Shown here: positions 8,354 to 16,706 of the stretch, piece by piece
Layout: each line of letters opens with the position of its first letter
How positions within the stretch are numbered: the first letter of the stretch is position 1
Source: Micavibrio sp964400125
GTDB lineage: Bacteria; Pseudomonadota; Alphaproteobacteria; Micavibrionales; Micavibrionaceae
Reading direction: 5' to 3'
Length of the DNA: 64,000 nt
Assembly: GCA_964400125.1 (NCBI GenBank)
Contig: CAYNSR010000009.1
Span: forward strand, 44,187 to 108,186
Notes under the pieces: generated by a model
What the model was told of the DNA's origin: nothing
Seen by the model: the letters and a program-made list of their open reading frames with translations, nothing else
Database searches by the model: none
Translations under genes and position numbers: made by a program

Positions 8354-8916
8354 TAAGCCGCCTTCGCCCGGGAGACATATTCGTCGGTGCGGGTGTCGAT
8401 CTCGATTTTTTCACCGATTTCGATGAAGGCAGGGATGGAAATTTCGTGGCCGGTGGACAGGCGGCCCATTTTCATGACCTTGCCCGACGTATCGCCCTTG
8501 GCGGCGGGTTCGGTGTAGACGATTTCACGCACCAGCTTGATCGGTAATTCGACGGAAAGCGGTTTGCCTTCGTAGAAGACGATTTCACACGGCATGGCTT
8601 CTTCCAGATATTTCAGTGCGTCTTCCATGAATTCGCCGCCGATTTCATACTGGTTGAATTCCTGATCCATGAAAACGTAGTTGTCGCCGTCCTGATAGCT
8701 GTAGACGACTTCCTTGTGGTCGAGCTGGACATCTTCGAAACGTTCGTCGGTCTTGTAAATACCTTCGGACGGGGAACCGGTAATCAGGTTCTTGAATTTG
8801 AATTTCATGACCGAGGCATTGCGGCCAGATTTGCTGAATTCGGCCTTGGTAACCAGAATAAGGTTGCCGTTCATGTTGAGGACGTTTCCGGCGCGGACTT
8901 CCTGAGCGTATTTCAT
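8353..8916 (-). CDS. efp: Elongation factor P
   Basis: 187 aa from MKYAQEVRAG, preceded by an AAGGAACAT-type ribosome site. It has the KOW-like N-terminal domain, OB domain II and OB domain III (ending TRTDEYVSRAKAA). EF-P relieves ribosome stalling at polyproline. The modified tip residue is Arg32 (context KSGRN), where lysine-type EF-Ps have a Lys. Arg32 is the site rhamnosylated by EarP, whose gene lies 19 bp upstream. Gene order pheA-earP-efp-58 aa ORF suggests one operon. Confidence 0.96.
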   Translation of the reverse strand: MKYAQEVRAGNVLNMNGNLILVTKAEFSKSGRNASVMKFKFKNLITGSPSEGIYKTDERFEDVQLDHKEVVYSYQDGDNYVFMDQEFNQYEIGGEFMEDALKYLEEAMPCEIVFYEGKPLSVELPIKLVREIVYTEPAAKGDTSGKVMKMGRLSTGHEISIPAFIEIGEKIEIDTRTDEYVSRAKAA

Positions 8917-8935
8917 CGTATATGTTCCTTCAGGG

Positions 8936-10075
8936 TTACAGATTCTTTTGTTGACGGATAAAACAGACGATCCGGGTCGCCAGATCGTCCTGCCGGACCA
9001 GATACTCCGCCCATTTTGCGGCATGCACCGTGAGGGTGGGGAGACAGTCCAGCCAGCCGGGGCCGATCCGTTCCATCGGACCCGTGGTGTCGCGGCCCCT
9101 TTCATTCCACAAAAACATGAAATTCTCAAGCAAATCCGTACATTCCGGGGCAAGATTCTTGCAATAACGCGATAAAAAGGCCTTTAGCTTGATAAAATGA
9201 TGATCTTCCGCCTGCGGATAGATATGCCAGACCATCGGCCTTGCCGCCCATTGCGCCCGGACGAAGGAATCCTCCCCCCGGACAAAATTGACATCACTCG
9301 TCCAGAGCAGGCGGTCAAAATCGTCCTGTTGCAGGAAGGGGATGCGGTAAATTTCCGTCCGGGGCGGCTTCAGGGCAGTCCACATATTTTCAAAACCAAC
9401 GCCGGAGGGGACGAACAGACGCGGGATGCGTTGGCCCTGTTCAAGAATGCCGATCAATTCCGGAATGGGAGCGTCGTTGTAACAAAACAGGCTGATATCA
9501 AGATAGTGCGCATTTTGTTCCGGCAAGCCCCACTGCGTCCGCCATACGTTTTGGGCGTTGCGGTCGCCCTGAAAGGAATTGCGTGCCGCGACCAGATTTT
9601 TTTCGCGGATTAACCCGCCTGTTTTATCGGTGAAACCGGGGAAGAACAGCGTTTTCGTCAATCCAGTTATCGGGTGCGGTGATGGGATGGCGTGGTGGGT
9701 GTCGATCCAGTCTTCGGCGCTTAAATATTCCAGATCAATCCAGACCGGGGGCACGGGCGCATGGGTCATGGCGGCGATGACGGCGTCGGGGAGGGTGCAG
9801 GCAAAGGCCTCAATCACGGCATCCGCAGGCAGGCCGTAATGCTGCGCGATTGTGTCGTCATCCCAGCGCAGGACCGTGATGCCGCGCAAAATCTGCATCG
9901 GCCTGTCCGGATCAAGCGCGGGTTCGATATGCTGGAATACTGCAAAATCATCGACAAACAGGCGCACGGCGCAGCCCTGATCGCGGTGCAGGCCTTGCGC
10001 AAACCGCCAGCAAACGCCGATATCGCCGTAATTATCCACGATGCGGCAAAAAAGATCGATGGACGGGGCGTTCAT
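8936..10075 (-). CDS. earP: EF-P arginine rhamnosyltransferase EarP
   Basis: 379 aa, close to the family length. The N-terminus IDLFCRIVDNYGDIGVCWR holds the two conserved Asp residues (D14 and D18 here), and the second half has the FVRGEDSFVRAQ motif with the catalytic-region Glu. It is a GT-B enzyme that moves rhamnose from dTDP-rhamnose to Arg32 of EF-P. The adjacent efp encodes Arg32, so substrate and enzyme agree. Its ATG overlaps the pheA stop as ATGA. EarP is best known from beta- and gammaproteobacteria, so its presence in this apparently alphaproteobacterial context is notable. Confidence 0.93.
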   Translation of the reverse strand: MNAPSIDLFCRIVDNYGDIGVCWRFAQGLHRDQGCAVRLFVDDFAVFQHIEPALDPDRPMQILRGITVLRWDDDTIAQHYGLPADAVIEAFACTLPDAVIAAMTHAPVPPVWIDLEYLSAEDWIDTHHAIPSPHPITGLTKTLFFPGFTDKTGGLIREKNLVAARNSFQGDRNAQNVWRTQWGLPEQNAHYLDISLFCYNDAPIPELIGILEQGQRIPRLFVPSGVGFENMWTALKPPRTEIYRIPFLQQDDFDRLLWTSDVNFVRGEDSFVRAQWAARPMVWHIYPQAEDHHFIKLKAFLSRYCKNLAPECTDLLENFMFLWNERGRDTTGPMERIGPGWLDCLPTLTVHAAKWAEYLVRQDDLATRIVCFIRQQKNL

Positions 10076-10980
10076 TTTTTCTTCAACCGGAACGCCGCCG
10101 CCGGATAGGTGCCCAGCATGCGGACTTCCTCGACAAAAAATTTCAGTTCCTCAAAGGCCAGAGTCATTGCGCGGTCGTCGGGGTGTCCTTCGACGTCGCA
10201 CAGAAACTGCGCGACCTGAAATTTTTCATCGACATAGGATTCCAGCTTGGTGATGTTGACGCCGTTTGTGGCGAATCCACCCAGCGCCTTGTAAAGCGCC
10301 GCCGGAATGTTGCGGACGCGGAACATAAAGCTGGTCATCAGCAGGTCCTTGCCGCGCGGCGGGATATGGTGTTCCCGCGACCAGACTAAAAAGCGCGTGG
10401 TGTTGTCGGCGGAATCCTGAATATCGCGCTTCAGGATTTTCAGGTCGTAGATTCCTGCCGCCAGCGGGGCGGCGATGGCGCATTTCGTTTTATCGCCCCA
10501 TGCGGCGACATCGGCGGCGGCGCGCGCGGTGTCGGCGGCGACATGAGGGTCGAGTTTCAAATCCCGGATTGCCTTGCGGCATTGCGGCAGGGCGTGGATA
10601 TGGCTGTAAACCTGTTTCAAATCCTCCAGCCTTGCACCTTTGACGCCCATCAGCACCATGCGGATCGGTTCGAAATGTTCACCGACGATGAACAGCCCGC
10701 CTTTGGGGATCAGGTGATGCACATCCGCCACCCGTCCGGCGAGGGTGTTGTCGACCGGGATCATGGCCAGATCGGCGCGGCCATCCTTGACCGCCTTGAA
10801 GGTGTCTTCAAACCCGTGGCACGGAATAGTTTCCATATCAGGAAACATGGCGCGGCAGGCCAGATCGGAATTGGCTCCGGCGGCCCCTTGAAAAGCGATT
10901 TTTTGCATTTTTCTGAAAAATGGTGCGGGCGCGGCTTTTCCCGCCGCTTTCCGGGGTGTTTTTTGTCTCTGCGCGGTCAT
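10072..10980 (-). CDS. pheA: Prephenate dehydratase (monofunctional, with ACT domain)
   Basis: 302 aa. A basic N-terminal tail (about 25 aa) precedes the catalytic part (KIAFQGAAGANSDLA, then IPVDNTLAGRVADVHHL, and the SADNTTRFLVW motif whose Thr-Arg-Phe is catalytic). A C-terminal ACT domain (SFMFRVRNIPAALYKALGG, then NGVNITKLESY) binds phenylalanine for feedback control. It converts prephenate to phenylpyruvate. No chorismate mutase domain is present. A start at MQKIAFQG, 24 codons in, is possible. It is divergent from a membrane cytochrome c, an order common in alphaproteobacteria. Confidence 0.94.
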   Translation of the reverse strand: MTAQRQKTPRKAAGKAAPAPFFRKMQKIAFQGAAGANSDLACRAMFPDMETIPCHGFEDTFKAVKDGRADLAMIPVDNTLAGRVADVHHLIPKGGLFIVGEHFEPIRMVLMGVKGARLEDLKQVYSHIHALPQCRKAIRDLKLDPHVAADTARAAADVAAWGDKTKCAIAAPLAAGIYDLKILKRDIQDSADNTTRFLVWSREHHIPPRGKDLLMTSFMFRVRNIPAALYKALGGFATNGVNITKLESYVDEKFQVAQFLCDVEGHPDDRAMTLAFEELKFFVEEVRMLGTYPAAAFRLKKK

Positions 10981-11088
10981 TTAAAGCGTATGGTCCTCTT
11001 GGCTTTTCAGTATTTTACAGGTATATGCCTTGGGGGTCGGCTTGTCGACTCGCAAGACGCGTTCACAACATTTGTATCAGGTTCTGCC

Positions 11089-11700
11089 ATGGACAACATG
11101 GAATTCAATAAAATCTTTGCAGCCGTTCTGGTCGCCGGCATCGTTGCCAGCCTGACCGGGTTCATTTCGCACAAGCTGGTGCATCCGCACGGGATGGAGG
11201 CACATGCCTATCCGATCGACGGGGTCGAAGCGGGCGGGGGCGGTGCCGCCGCCAAGGCCGCCGCCGTGGCGGAGCCTGTTCTGGGCCTGCTTGCCGCCGC
11301 CGATGTGGGCCGGGGCGAACAGGTCGCCAAGGTTTGCGCAACCTGCCATACGTTCAACAAGGGCGGTGCGAACGGGATCGGCCCCAATCTGTGGGGGGTT
11401 ATGAATCAGGCCAAGGCCGCACATGCCGGTTTTGCGTATTCCGACGGGATGAAGGCCAAGGGTGGCACATGGGGCTATGCCGAGATGAACCGCTTCCTGT
11501 GGAAGCCGAAGGCCTATATCGACGGCACCAAGATGAATTTCGTCGGTTTGAAAAAACCGGAAGACCGCGCCGCCGTGATTGCATGGCTGCGGACGCTGGC
11601 GGATTCACCCGCAGCCCTGCCGAGCGCCGCCCAGATCGAGGCGGAAGCTGCCGCGTTGGCACCCGATGAAGCCGCTGTCGTGGATGCTGCCGGGCATTAA
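11089..11700 (+). CDS. Membrane-anchored c-type cytochrome (CycM-like)
   Basis: 203 aa from MDNMEFNKIF. One uncleaved N-terminal membrane helix (IFAAVLVAGIVASLTGFISH) is followed by an Ala/Gly-rich periplasmic linker and a class I cytochrome c domain. That domain has the CATCH haem site (about residue 83) and a likely distal Met ligand in the GTKMNF region (about 147). The tail is Ala-rich. Such anchored cytochromes carry electrons from the bc1 complex to the terminal oxidase. The position divergent from pheA is typical of alphaproteobacterial cycM. A terminator follows, overlapping the end of holC. Confidence 0.88.
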   Translation: MDNMEFNKIFAAVLVAGIVASLTGFISHKLVHPHGMEAHAYPIDGVEAGGGGAAAKAAAVAEPVLGLLAAADVGRGEQVAKVCATCHTFNKGGANGIGPNLWGVMNQAKAAHAGFAYSDGMKAKGGTWGYAEMNRFLWKPKAYIDGTKMNFVGLKKPEDRAAVIAWLRTLADSPAALPSAAQIEAEAAALAPDEAAVVDAAGH

Positions 11701-11726
11701 CCCAATCTGTTCAAGGATATTCATAC

Positions 11727-11760
11727 AAAAGGCCTTATCCGGCAGCGGATGAGGCCTTTT
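11727..11760. terminator. Bidirectional terminator between cytochrome c and holC
   Basis: AAAAGGCCTTATCC pairs with GGATGAGGCCTTTT with a one-base bulge and a five-base loop. A/T tracts lie on both sides. The hairpin overlaps the last codons of holC, so it can serve both convergent genes. Confidence 0.75.
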
Positions 11761-12196
11761 GTTCCCAGCCCCGTTCTCCCTGTTGCCAGTAGGTCAGGGT
11801 GTGTCCGGCGTCCTTGTAGTGTTGCCAGCGTGTCCGGGCGGCGGCGATTTGTGCGTCGTCGCGGCCATCGAACAGGTCGCAGCAAAGCGTATAGGCGATG
11901 GGGTCTGTGGCGGTCTGTCCTGCCGTGACGACTAAAACGGTGGCGTTGTTCGGGTTGTCGTCCCCCGCCGTCAGCCAGATCGGCTGGTCGGCGGCGTGTC
12001 CGTCCTTTGCCGTGCCGTGGGGCAGGAAGGAGTCCGCCTTCCATGTCCAGAGCAACTGATTCAGGCGTTCAGCATCCGCCGCATCGCGGGCGCGGACGAC
12101 GATGCGGTGGCCCGCCGCATGGGCTTTTTGCAGGATCTCCGGCAAGGCCTGATCCACGCCGCGCAGGGTCAGATGGTAAAAACGGATCTCGGTCAT
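11735..12196 (-). CDS. holC: DNA polymerase III subunit chi
   Basis: 153 aa, the usual length for HolC. Family features are the start TEIRFYHLTLRGVDQALPEILQKAHAAGHRIVVRARD, then RLNQLLWTWKADSFLPHG, and the acidic loop CCDLFDGRDDAQIAAARTRW. Chi pairs with psi to join the clamp loader to SSB. The gene lies downstream of pepA on the same strand, matching the pepA-holC order known from gammaproteobacteria. The psi subunit is not seen here. Confidence 0.9.
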   Translation of the reverse strand: MTEIRFYHLTLRGVDQALPEILQKAHAAGHRIVVRARDAADAERLNQLLWTWKADSFLPHGTAKDGHAADQPIWLTAGDDNPNNATVLVVTAGQTATDPIAYTLCCDLFDGRDDAQIAAARTRWQHYKDAGHTLTYWQQGERGWEQKASSAAG

Positions 12197-12266
12197 GATG
12201 GGGGCATCATGACCGGGTGCCGTTGCCTTTTCAATTCCATTTTTCTTTTGCCCTGTACCGCCCGCC

Positions 12267-13862
12267 TTATTTTGCGTACGGTGCGGGGCCTTGTGGTACG
12301 GGGGCGGCGGGTGATTTATGCTCGTAATAGTCGCGGACCAGCCGATCGAGCAGGCGGACGCCGAAGCCGCTGGCGCTGCCGTCGTCCGGTGTCAGTGGCC
12401 CGGGTGCGGCCCATGCCATGCCCGCAATATCCAGATGCGCCCACGGGGTTTTTTTGAGGATGGCTTGTTCCAGAAAAGCCCCGGCGGTACTGGTGCCCGG
12501 CCCGGGAACGGAATTGTTGAGATCGGCGAATTTGCTGCCCCGGACAGCCTGTGTAAACGCATCGTGCAGCGGCAGGGGCCAGCAGGGTTCGTTGACCGCC
12601 GCCCCGGTTTTGACAAGGCGTTTTTGCAGTTTTTCGTCACGCGTCAGGACGGCGGCGAAGCTGTGCCCCAGCGCCGCGACACAAGCCCCGGTCAGCGTCG
12701 CCAGATCAATGATTGCCTTGGGCTTGAATGTTTTTTCAACATAGGTCAGGCAGTCGGACAGGACGAGGCGTCCTTCGGCGTCGGTATTGGTGATTTCAAC
12801 GCTTTTCCCCGACATCAGGCGGAGGATATCGCCCGGGCGGTAGGCATTGCCGTCGGGCATGTTTTCCGCCAGCCCGATCACGCCGACGACATGGGTATTG
12901 GCCTTGCGGCGGCTGAGCGCCAGCATCGTGCCGACGACATCGGCGGCACCGCACATGTCGTATTTCATATCCTGCATATTGGCCGCCGGCTTGATGGAAA
13001 TGCCGCCGGTATCGAAGGTCACGCCCTTGCCGACGAGGGCCAAATCGGGATATTTGCTCCGGCCATTGGTGCCGTCATATTCCATCACCACCATGCAGGG
13101 CGAACGCCTGCTGCCCTGTCCGACGGCGATAATCCCCCCGGCACCCATTTCCTTGAGGTCGGGCAGGGTAAATGTTTTGACGCGGACATTGCCGTTTTCA
13201 GCCAGCGCGTCCGTGGCTTCTTGCGCCACGGCCAACGGAAAGGCGACATTGGGCGGTTCATTCGCCAGATCGCGGGCAAGCCAGACCCCGTCAGCCACCG
13301 CACTGAGCGGGGCGAAAAGGGATTCCGCAAGATTCGGTTTGCTGCAACGAAAGGTCAGTTCCAGCGCGACCGGGGACTTGTCCATGGTTTTATATTTGTT
13401 GAAGGAATAGCCTTTGAGCAGCGCCCCGCTGGCGATATGCGCGGCAATGGCTTCGGTGGTGGCCAGAGGGATTGTTTTGAGCATTTCCGGTGAAATCCGG
13501 GGGATGATGTCGGCGTGCGGCAGGCTTTGTGCGGCCAGCGCCTTGTGCAGGGCGGCCCCGGTTTCTTCGCAGGCGGTGGCATCCAGCGTGTCCGGAGCGC
13601 CCATCCCCAGCAGCAATATCGAACGGCCATGACTGTACAGTGACAGGGTTTGGCCGCGTTTGGCGCTGAAGACCTTTTCGTCCCCGGGGATATAGGCGCT
13701 CGCCATCGGGTTTGCGGCGCGGGTTTTTTGCTGGTCGCCAAGATCGAAGGCCGGATAGACTAAAACACTGGTTTGCGGCGCGTCGTACGCCAGCGGAGCG
13801 AAAGTAACGCGGGTGGCCGCGCGCCATGGTGATGCGGCGTTGTTGCGCATGGATGTCGTCAT
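12267..13862 (-). CDS. Leucyl aminopeptidase (M17), paralogue 1
   Basis: 531 aa. The C-terminal catalytic half is intact: LVGKGVTFDTGGISIKP (metal-binding Lys and Asp), KYDMCGAADVVGTM, ENMPDGNAYRPGDIL, and the family signature NTDAEGRLVLSD. It is a cytosolic di-zinc exopeptidase. The N-terminal half is less conserved and starts with a polar extension. An internal start (MRNNAAS, 13850) is also possible. It ends in a Pro/Ala-rich tail (PAAPVPQGPAPYAK). A second M17 gene lies 97 bp upstream on the same strand, an apparent old duplication. Confidence 0.93.
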   Translation of the reverse strand: MTTSMRNNAASPWRAATRVTFAPLAYDAPQTSVLVYPAFDLGDQQKTRAANPMASAYIPGDEKVFSAKRGQTLSLYSHGRSILLLGMGAPDTLDATACEETGAALHKALAAQSLPHADIIPRISPEMLKTIPLATTEAIAAHIASGALLKGYSFNKYKTMDKSPVALELTFRCSKPNLAESLFAPLSAVADGVWLARDLANEPPNVAFPLAVAQEATDALAENGNVRVKTFTLPDLKEMGAGGIIAVGQGSRRSPCMVVMEYDGTNGRSKYPDLALVGKGVTFDTGGISIKPAANMQDMKYDMCGAADVVGTMLALSRRKANTHVVGVIGLAENMPDGNAYRPGDILRLMSGKSVEITNTDAEGRLVLSDCLTYVEKTFKPKAIIDLATLTGACVAALGHSFAAVLTRDEKLQKRLVKTGAAVNEPCWPLPLHDAFTQAVRGSKFADLNNSVPGPGTSTAGAFLEQAILKKTPWAHLDIAGMAWAAPGPLTPDDGSASGFGVRLLDRLVRDYYEHKSPAAPVPQGPAPYAK

Positions 13863-13959
13863 TATTCAGATCTCCCCTGTTTTTTTGTATCCCCGGATTT
13901 GTATAATCAGGGTTCATTGTCTTAGGGGCGATTTCTGCTTCTGTCAAATTGACCTTGCG

Positions 13960-15459
13960 TTATTTTTCGTAATATTCGGCAATCAGTCGGTCAAGCATGC
14001 GCACGCCGAAACCCGTGCCGCCCACGGTCGAGGACATGCCGGTTCCGGCGATATCCAGATGCGCCCACGGGGTTTTGTCTTCGACAAAGGATTCGAGAAA
14101 GGCGGCGGCGGTGCAGGACCCGGCCTTTCCGGCGGTGCCGATGTTGCGCAGGTCGGCAACCTTGCTTTCGACATCCTTGCGGAAGGCGGCGTCCAGCGGC
14201 ATGCGCCAGTATTTTTCTCCGACGGCCTTTCCGGCGGAGTCGATCTGCGACCATAACGTGTCGTCATTGACGAACGTGCCGCAATATTCATGGCCCAGCG
14301 CCACGACAATCGCCCCGGTCAGCGTCGCCAGATCGATGATGGCCGCAGGTTTGTATTTTTGCTGCACATAGGTCAGGGAATCGCACAGGACCAGACGCCC
14401 TTCGGCGTCGGTGTTCAAAACCTCAATCGTCCTGCCGGACAGCGATGTCAGGATATCCCCCGGGCGGTAGGCCATGCCGTCGGGCATGTTTTCGGCCAGT
14501 GCAACAATGCCGACGATTTCCGCTTCGGCCTTGCGCAGGGCCAGCGCCTTCATCGTGCCGATCACTGCGGCAGACCCGCCCATATCCATTTTCATTTCAT
14601 CCATGCTACCCGCCGGTTTGATGGAAATGCCGCCGGTATCGAAGGTGATGCCCTTGCCGACCAGTGCCAGCGGGCCACCTTTGGCCTTTTTCGGTTTGCC
14701 GCCGCTCTGGCCGAGTCCGTTCCAGTACATGACGACGACGCAGGGCGGATGCGCTGAACCCTGTCCAACGGCCAGATGGGCCCCAAACCCCAGTGTTTTG
14801 AGTTTTTTCTCATCGAGAATTTCAACCCTGATGCCAAGGCCGGAGAGTTCCTTTTTCACCCGGGCGGCATAGGTGGCGGGATAGAGGTGGTTGGGCGGGG
14901 TGTTGACCAGATCGCGGGCCAGAAAAACCCCCGCCGATACCGCGTCCGCGACCCCGAAGGGTTTTGCGAATTTCCGGGCCTCGGCAGTGATGAGCGTGAT
15001 GCGGGAGAGTTTCGGCGTATCGTCGTCTTTCTTTTTGCTGCGGTATTGGGTGAAGGCATAGGTTTTGAGTTTTAGCCCCATGGCCAGCGCGTCCGCAGCA
15101 AAACCATCGGCGTGGAACAGGACATTTTCTGCCCCTGCATGTTGAAGGGCCGTGAACAGTTTTCCGCCGATGGTTTCGGCGTCGCGGTCCTTGTGGATTT
15201 CGGGTTCGTTCGTGCCGAGCAGGATGATCCGTGCGAAATCCTGTTGCGGCAGCGCCGCCAGACTTAAGGTTTGGCCAGCCTTGCCGCTAAAGGTCTTCTG
15301 GCGCTTCAGATAGGCGGAAATCAGACCTCCGGTCTGTGCATCGAGTGTTTTGGCGGCGGGCGAAAGCTTGTTGCCTTTCGCGACGGGCACGACCACGGTA
15401 TCCACCTTTATTTTGGCGGGGGGCTTGGGGGAAAACGTTATGGAGAGGGGATGGGTCAT
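13960..15459 (-). CDS. pepA: Leucyl aminopeptidase (M17), paralogue 2
   Basis: 499 aa from MTHPLSITFSPKP, with AGGAAATCAT upstream; this is the family's usual length. All catalytic motifs are present: LVGKGITFDTGGISIKPAGSMDEMKMDMGG, ENMPDGMAYRPGDIL and NTDAEGRLVLCD. It is divergent from lptF-lptG and upstream of holC, the same arrangement as pepA in gammaproteobacteria, so this copy is the more likely PepA orthologue. It shares extended blocks with the neighbouring paralogue (for example TPWAHLDIAG and KPAAIIDLATLTGA). Confidence 0.93.
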   Translation of the reverse strand: MTHPLSITFSPKPPAKIKVDTVVVPVAKGNKLSPAAKTLDAQTGGLISAYLKRQKTFSGKAGQTLSLAALPQQDFARIILLGTNEPEIHKDRDAETIGGKLFTALQHAGAENVLFHADGFAADALAMGLKLKTYAFTQYRSKKKDDDTPKLSRITLITAEARKFAKPFGVADAVSAGVFLARDLVNTPPNHLYPATYAARVKKELSGLGIRVEILDEKKLKTLGFGAHLAVGQGSAHPPCVVVMYWNGLGQSGGKPKKAKGGPLALVGKGITFDTGGISIKPAGSMDEMKMDMGGSAAVIGTMKALALRKAEAEIVGIVALAENMPDGMAYRPGDILTSLSGRTIEVLNTDAEGRLVLCDSLTYVQQKYKPAAIIDLATLTGAIVVALGHEYCGTFVNDDTLWSQIDSAGKAVGEKYWRMPLDAAFRKDVESKVADLRNIGTAGKAGSCTAAAFLESFVEDKTPWAHLDIAGTGMSSTVGGTGFGVRMLDRLIAEYYEK

Positions 15460-15569
15460 GATGATTTCCTTTGTTGCGCCGAGAAGAATACACGAGGTTG
15501 CACTCTTCACCAAGAGAGGCTGCCAAGCGGAGGGGTTTGCGGGGCTGCGGGAATGATTTATAAGGGGCC

Positions 15570-16706
15570 ATGATCTTTGACCGCTACCTTTTCAGATCCC
15601 TGATGCTGGCGACAGTTTTTATTACACTGACGCTGGTCGCGGTCATTTTTCTGACCCAGTCGCTGCGTTTTCTTGAACTGGTCATTAATTCCGGGGCTTC
15701 AGGGACCGCGTTTTTGCTCTTGACCTTGCTGGCCCTGCCGCGATTTTTTGAAATTATCCTGCCGATTGCGCTGATGGCGGCGGTGATTTTCGTCTATCAC
15801 CGCATGACTATCGACAGCGAAGTGGTGGCGATGAAGGCGGCGGGGGTGTCGCCTTGGGCGCTGGGGCGTCCGGCGATGGTGTTTTCCGGTCTGGTTTTTC
15901 TCATTTTATTCATGATGACGGCCTGGCTGGGTCCGGTGACCCTGTCGAACATGCAGCATTTGCGGCAGGTCATCAAGGCGCAGGTTTCGAGTCTGCTATT
16001 CCGGGAAGGGGTCTTCAGCCCCGTGGGCAGCGGCGTGACGGTCTTCGTCCGCAGCCGCACCGGGGCGGGCGAGCTGGAGGGAATCGTGATTCACGATGCG
16101 CGTCCGGAAAACGAAAGCCCTGTGACGATCATCGCCCGGCGCGGCGTGCTGGTCAGTGCCGAAGACGGGCAGAAAGTCGTGGTGTATCAGGGGTCGCGGC
16201 AGGCTTACGATCCCGGATCGGGAAATCTGGGCCGCCTTGATTTTACCCGCTATACCATCGATCTTCCGGAAGAAAACGGCGTCGTGCGCCAGCGCTGGCG
16301 CGAACCGGACGAGCGGACCTTGTGGGAGCTGTTTATGCCGGATGTTGAAAATACCCGCGATGTGGCCAGCCGTCACGATTTCATGATCGAGGCGCATCGG
16401 CGGATGATCAGCCCCTTTCTGGCCCCGGCCTTCGCGGTGATTGCGCTGATGAGCATGTTACTCGGGCCGCTGGAGCGGCGCGGGCTGGGCCGCAGGATTG
16501 CCATTGCCATTTTGGCGGTGGTCGTGATCGAGGGGCTGTATCTGGCCGCGTTCAGCCTTGCTGAAAAAACCGGCTGGGGCGTGGTGTTGATGTATGTTTT
16601 GGTATTTTTTCCGCTGGTTTCCGGGGTCGTTTTGCTTCAGGGGCGTAGCGAGGGCCTGCGGTTGAAAATGCTGCGTCTGTGGCAACGGCACAAGGTGTGG
16701 TCATGA
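15570..16706 (+). CDS. lptF: Lipopolysaccharide export permease LptF
   Basis: 378 aa. Three N-terminal membrane helices (starting DRYLFRSLMLATVFITLTLVAVIFL) precede a periplasmic jellyroll domain (about 135-270), and three helices follow (about 275-370). The YjgP/YjgQ signature is seen in EIILPIALMAAVIFVYHRMTIDSEVVAMKAAGVSPW. With LptG and the LptB ATPase it extracts LPS from the inner membrane. It precedes and overlaps lptG, and is divergent from pepA. Confidence 0.94.
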   Translation: MIFDRYLFRSLMLATVFITLTLVAVIFLTQSLRFLELVINSGASGTAFLLLTLLALPRFFEIILPIALMAAVIFVYHRMTIDSEVVAMKAAGVSPWALGRPAMVFSGLVFLILFMMTAWLGPVTLSNMQHLRQVIKAQVSSLLFREGVFSPVGSGVTVFVRSRTGAGELEGIVIHDARPENESPVTIIARRGVLVSAEDGQKVVVYQGSRQAYDPGSGNLGRLDFTRYTIDLPEENGVVRQRWREPDERTLWELFMPDVENTRDVASRHDFMIEAHRRMISPFLAPAFAVIALMSMLLGPLERRGLGRRIAIAILAVVVIEGLYLAAFSLAEKTGWGVVLMYVLVFFPLVSGVVLLQGRSEGLRLKMLRLWQRHKVWS

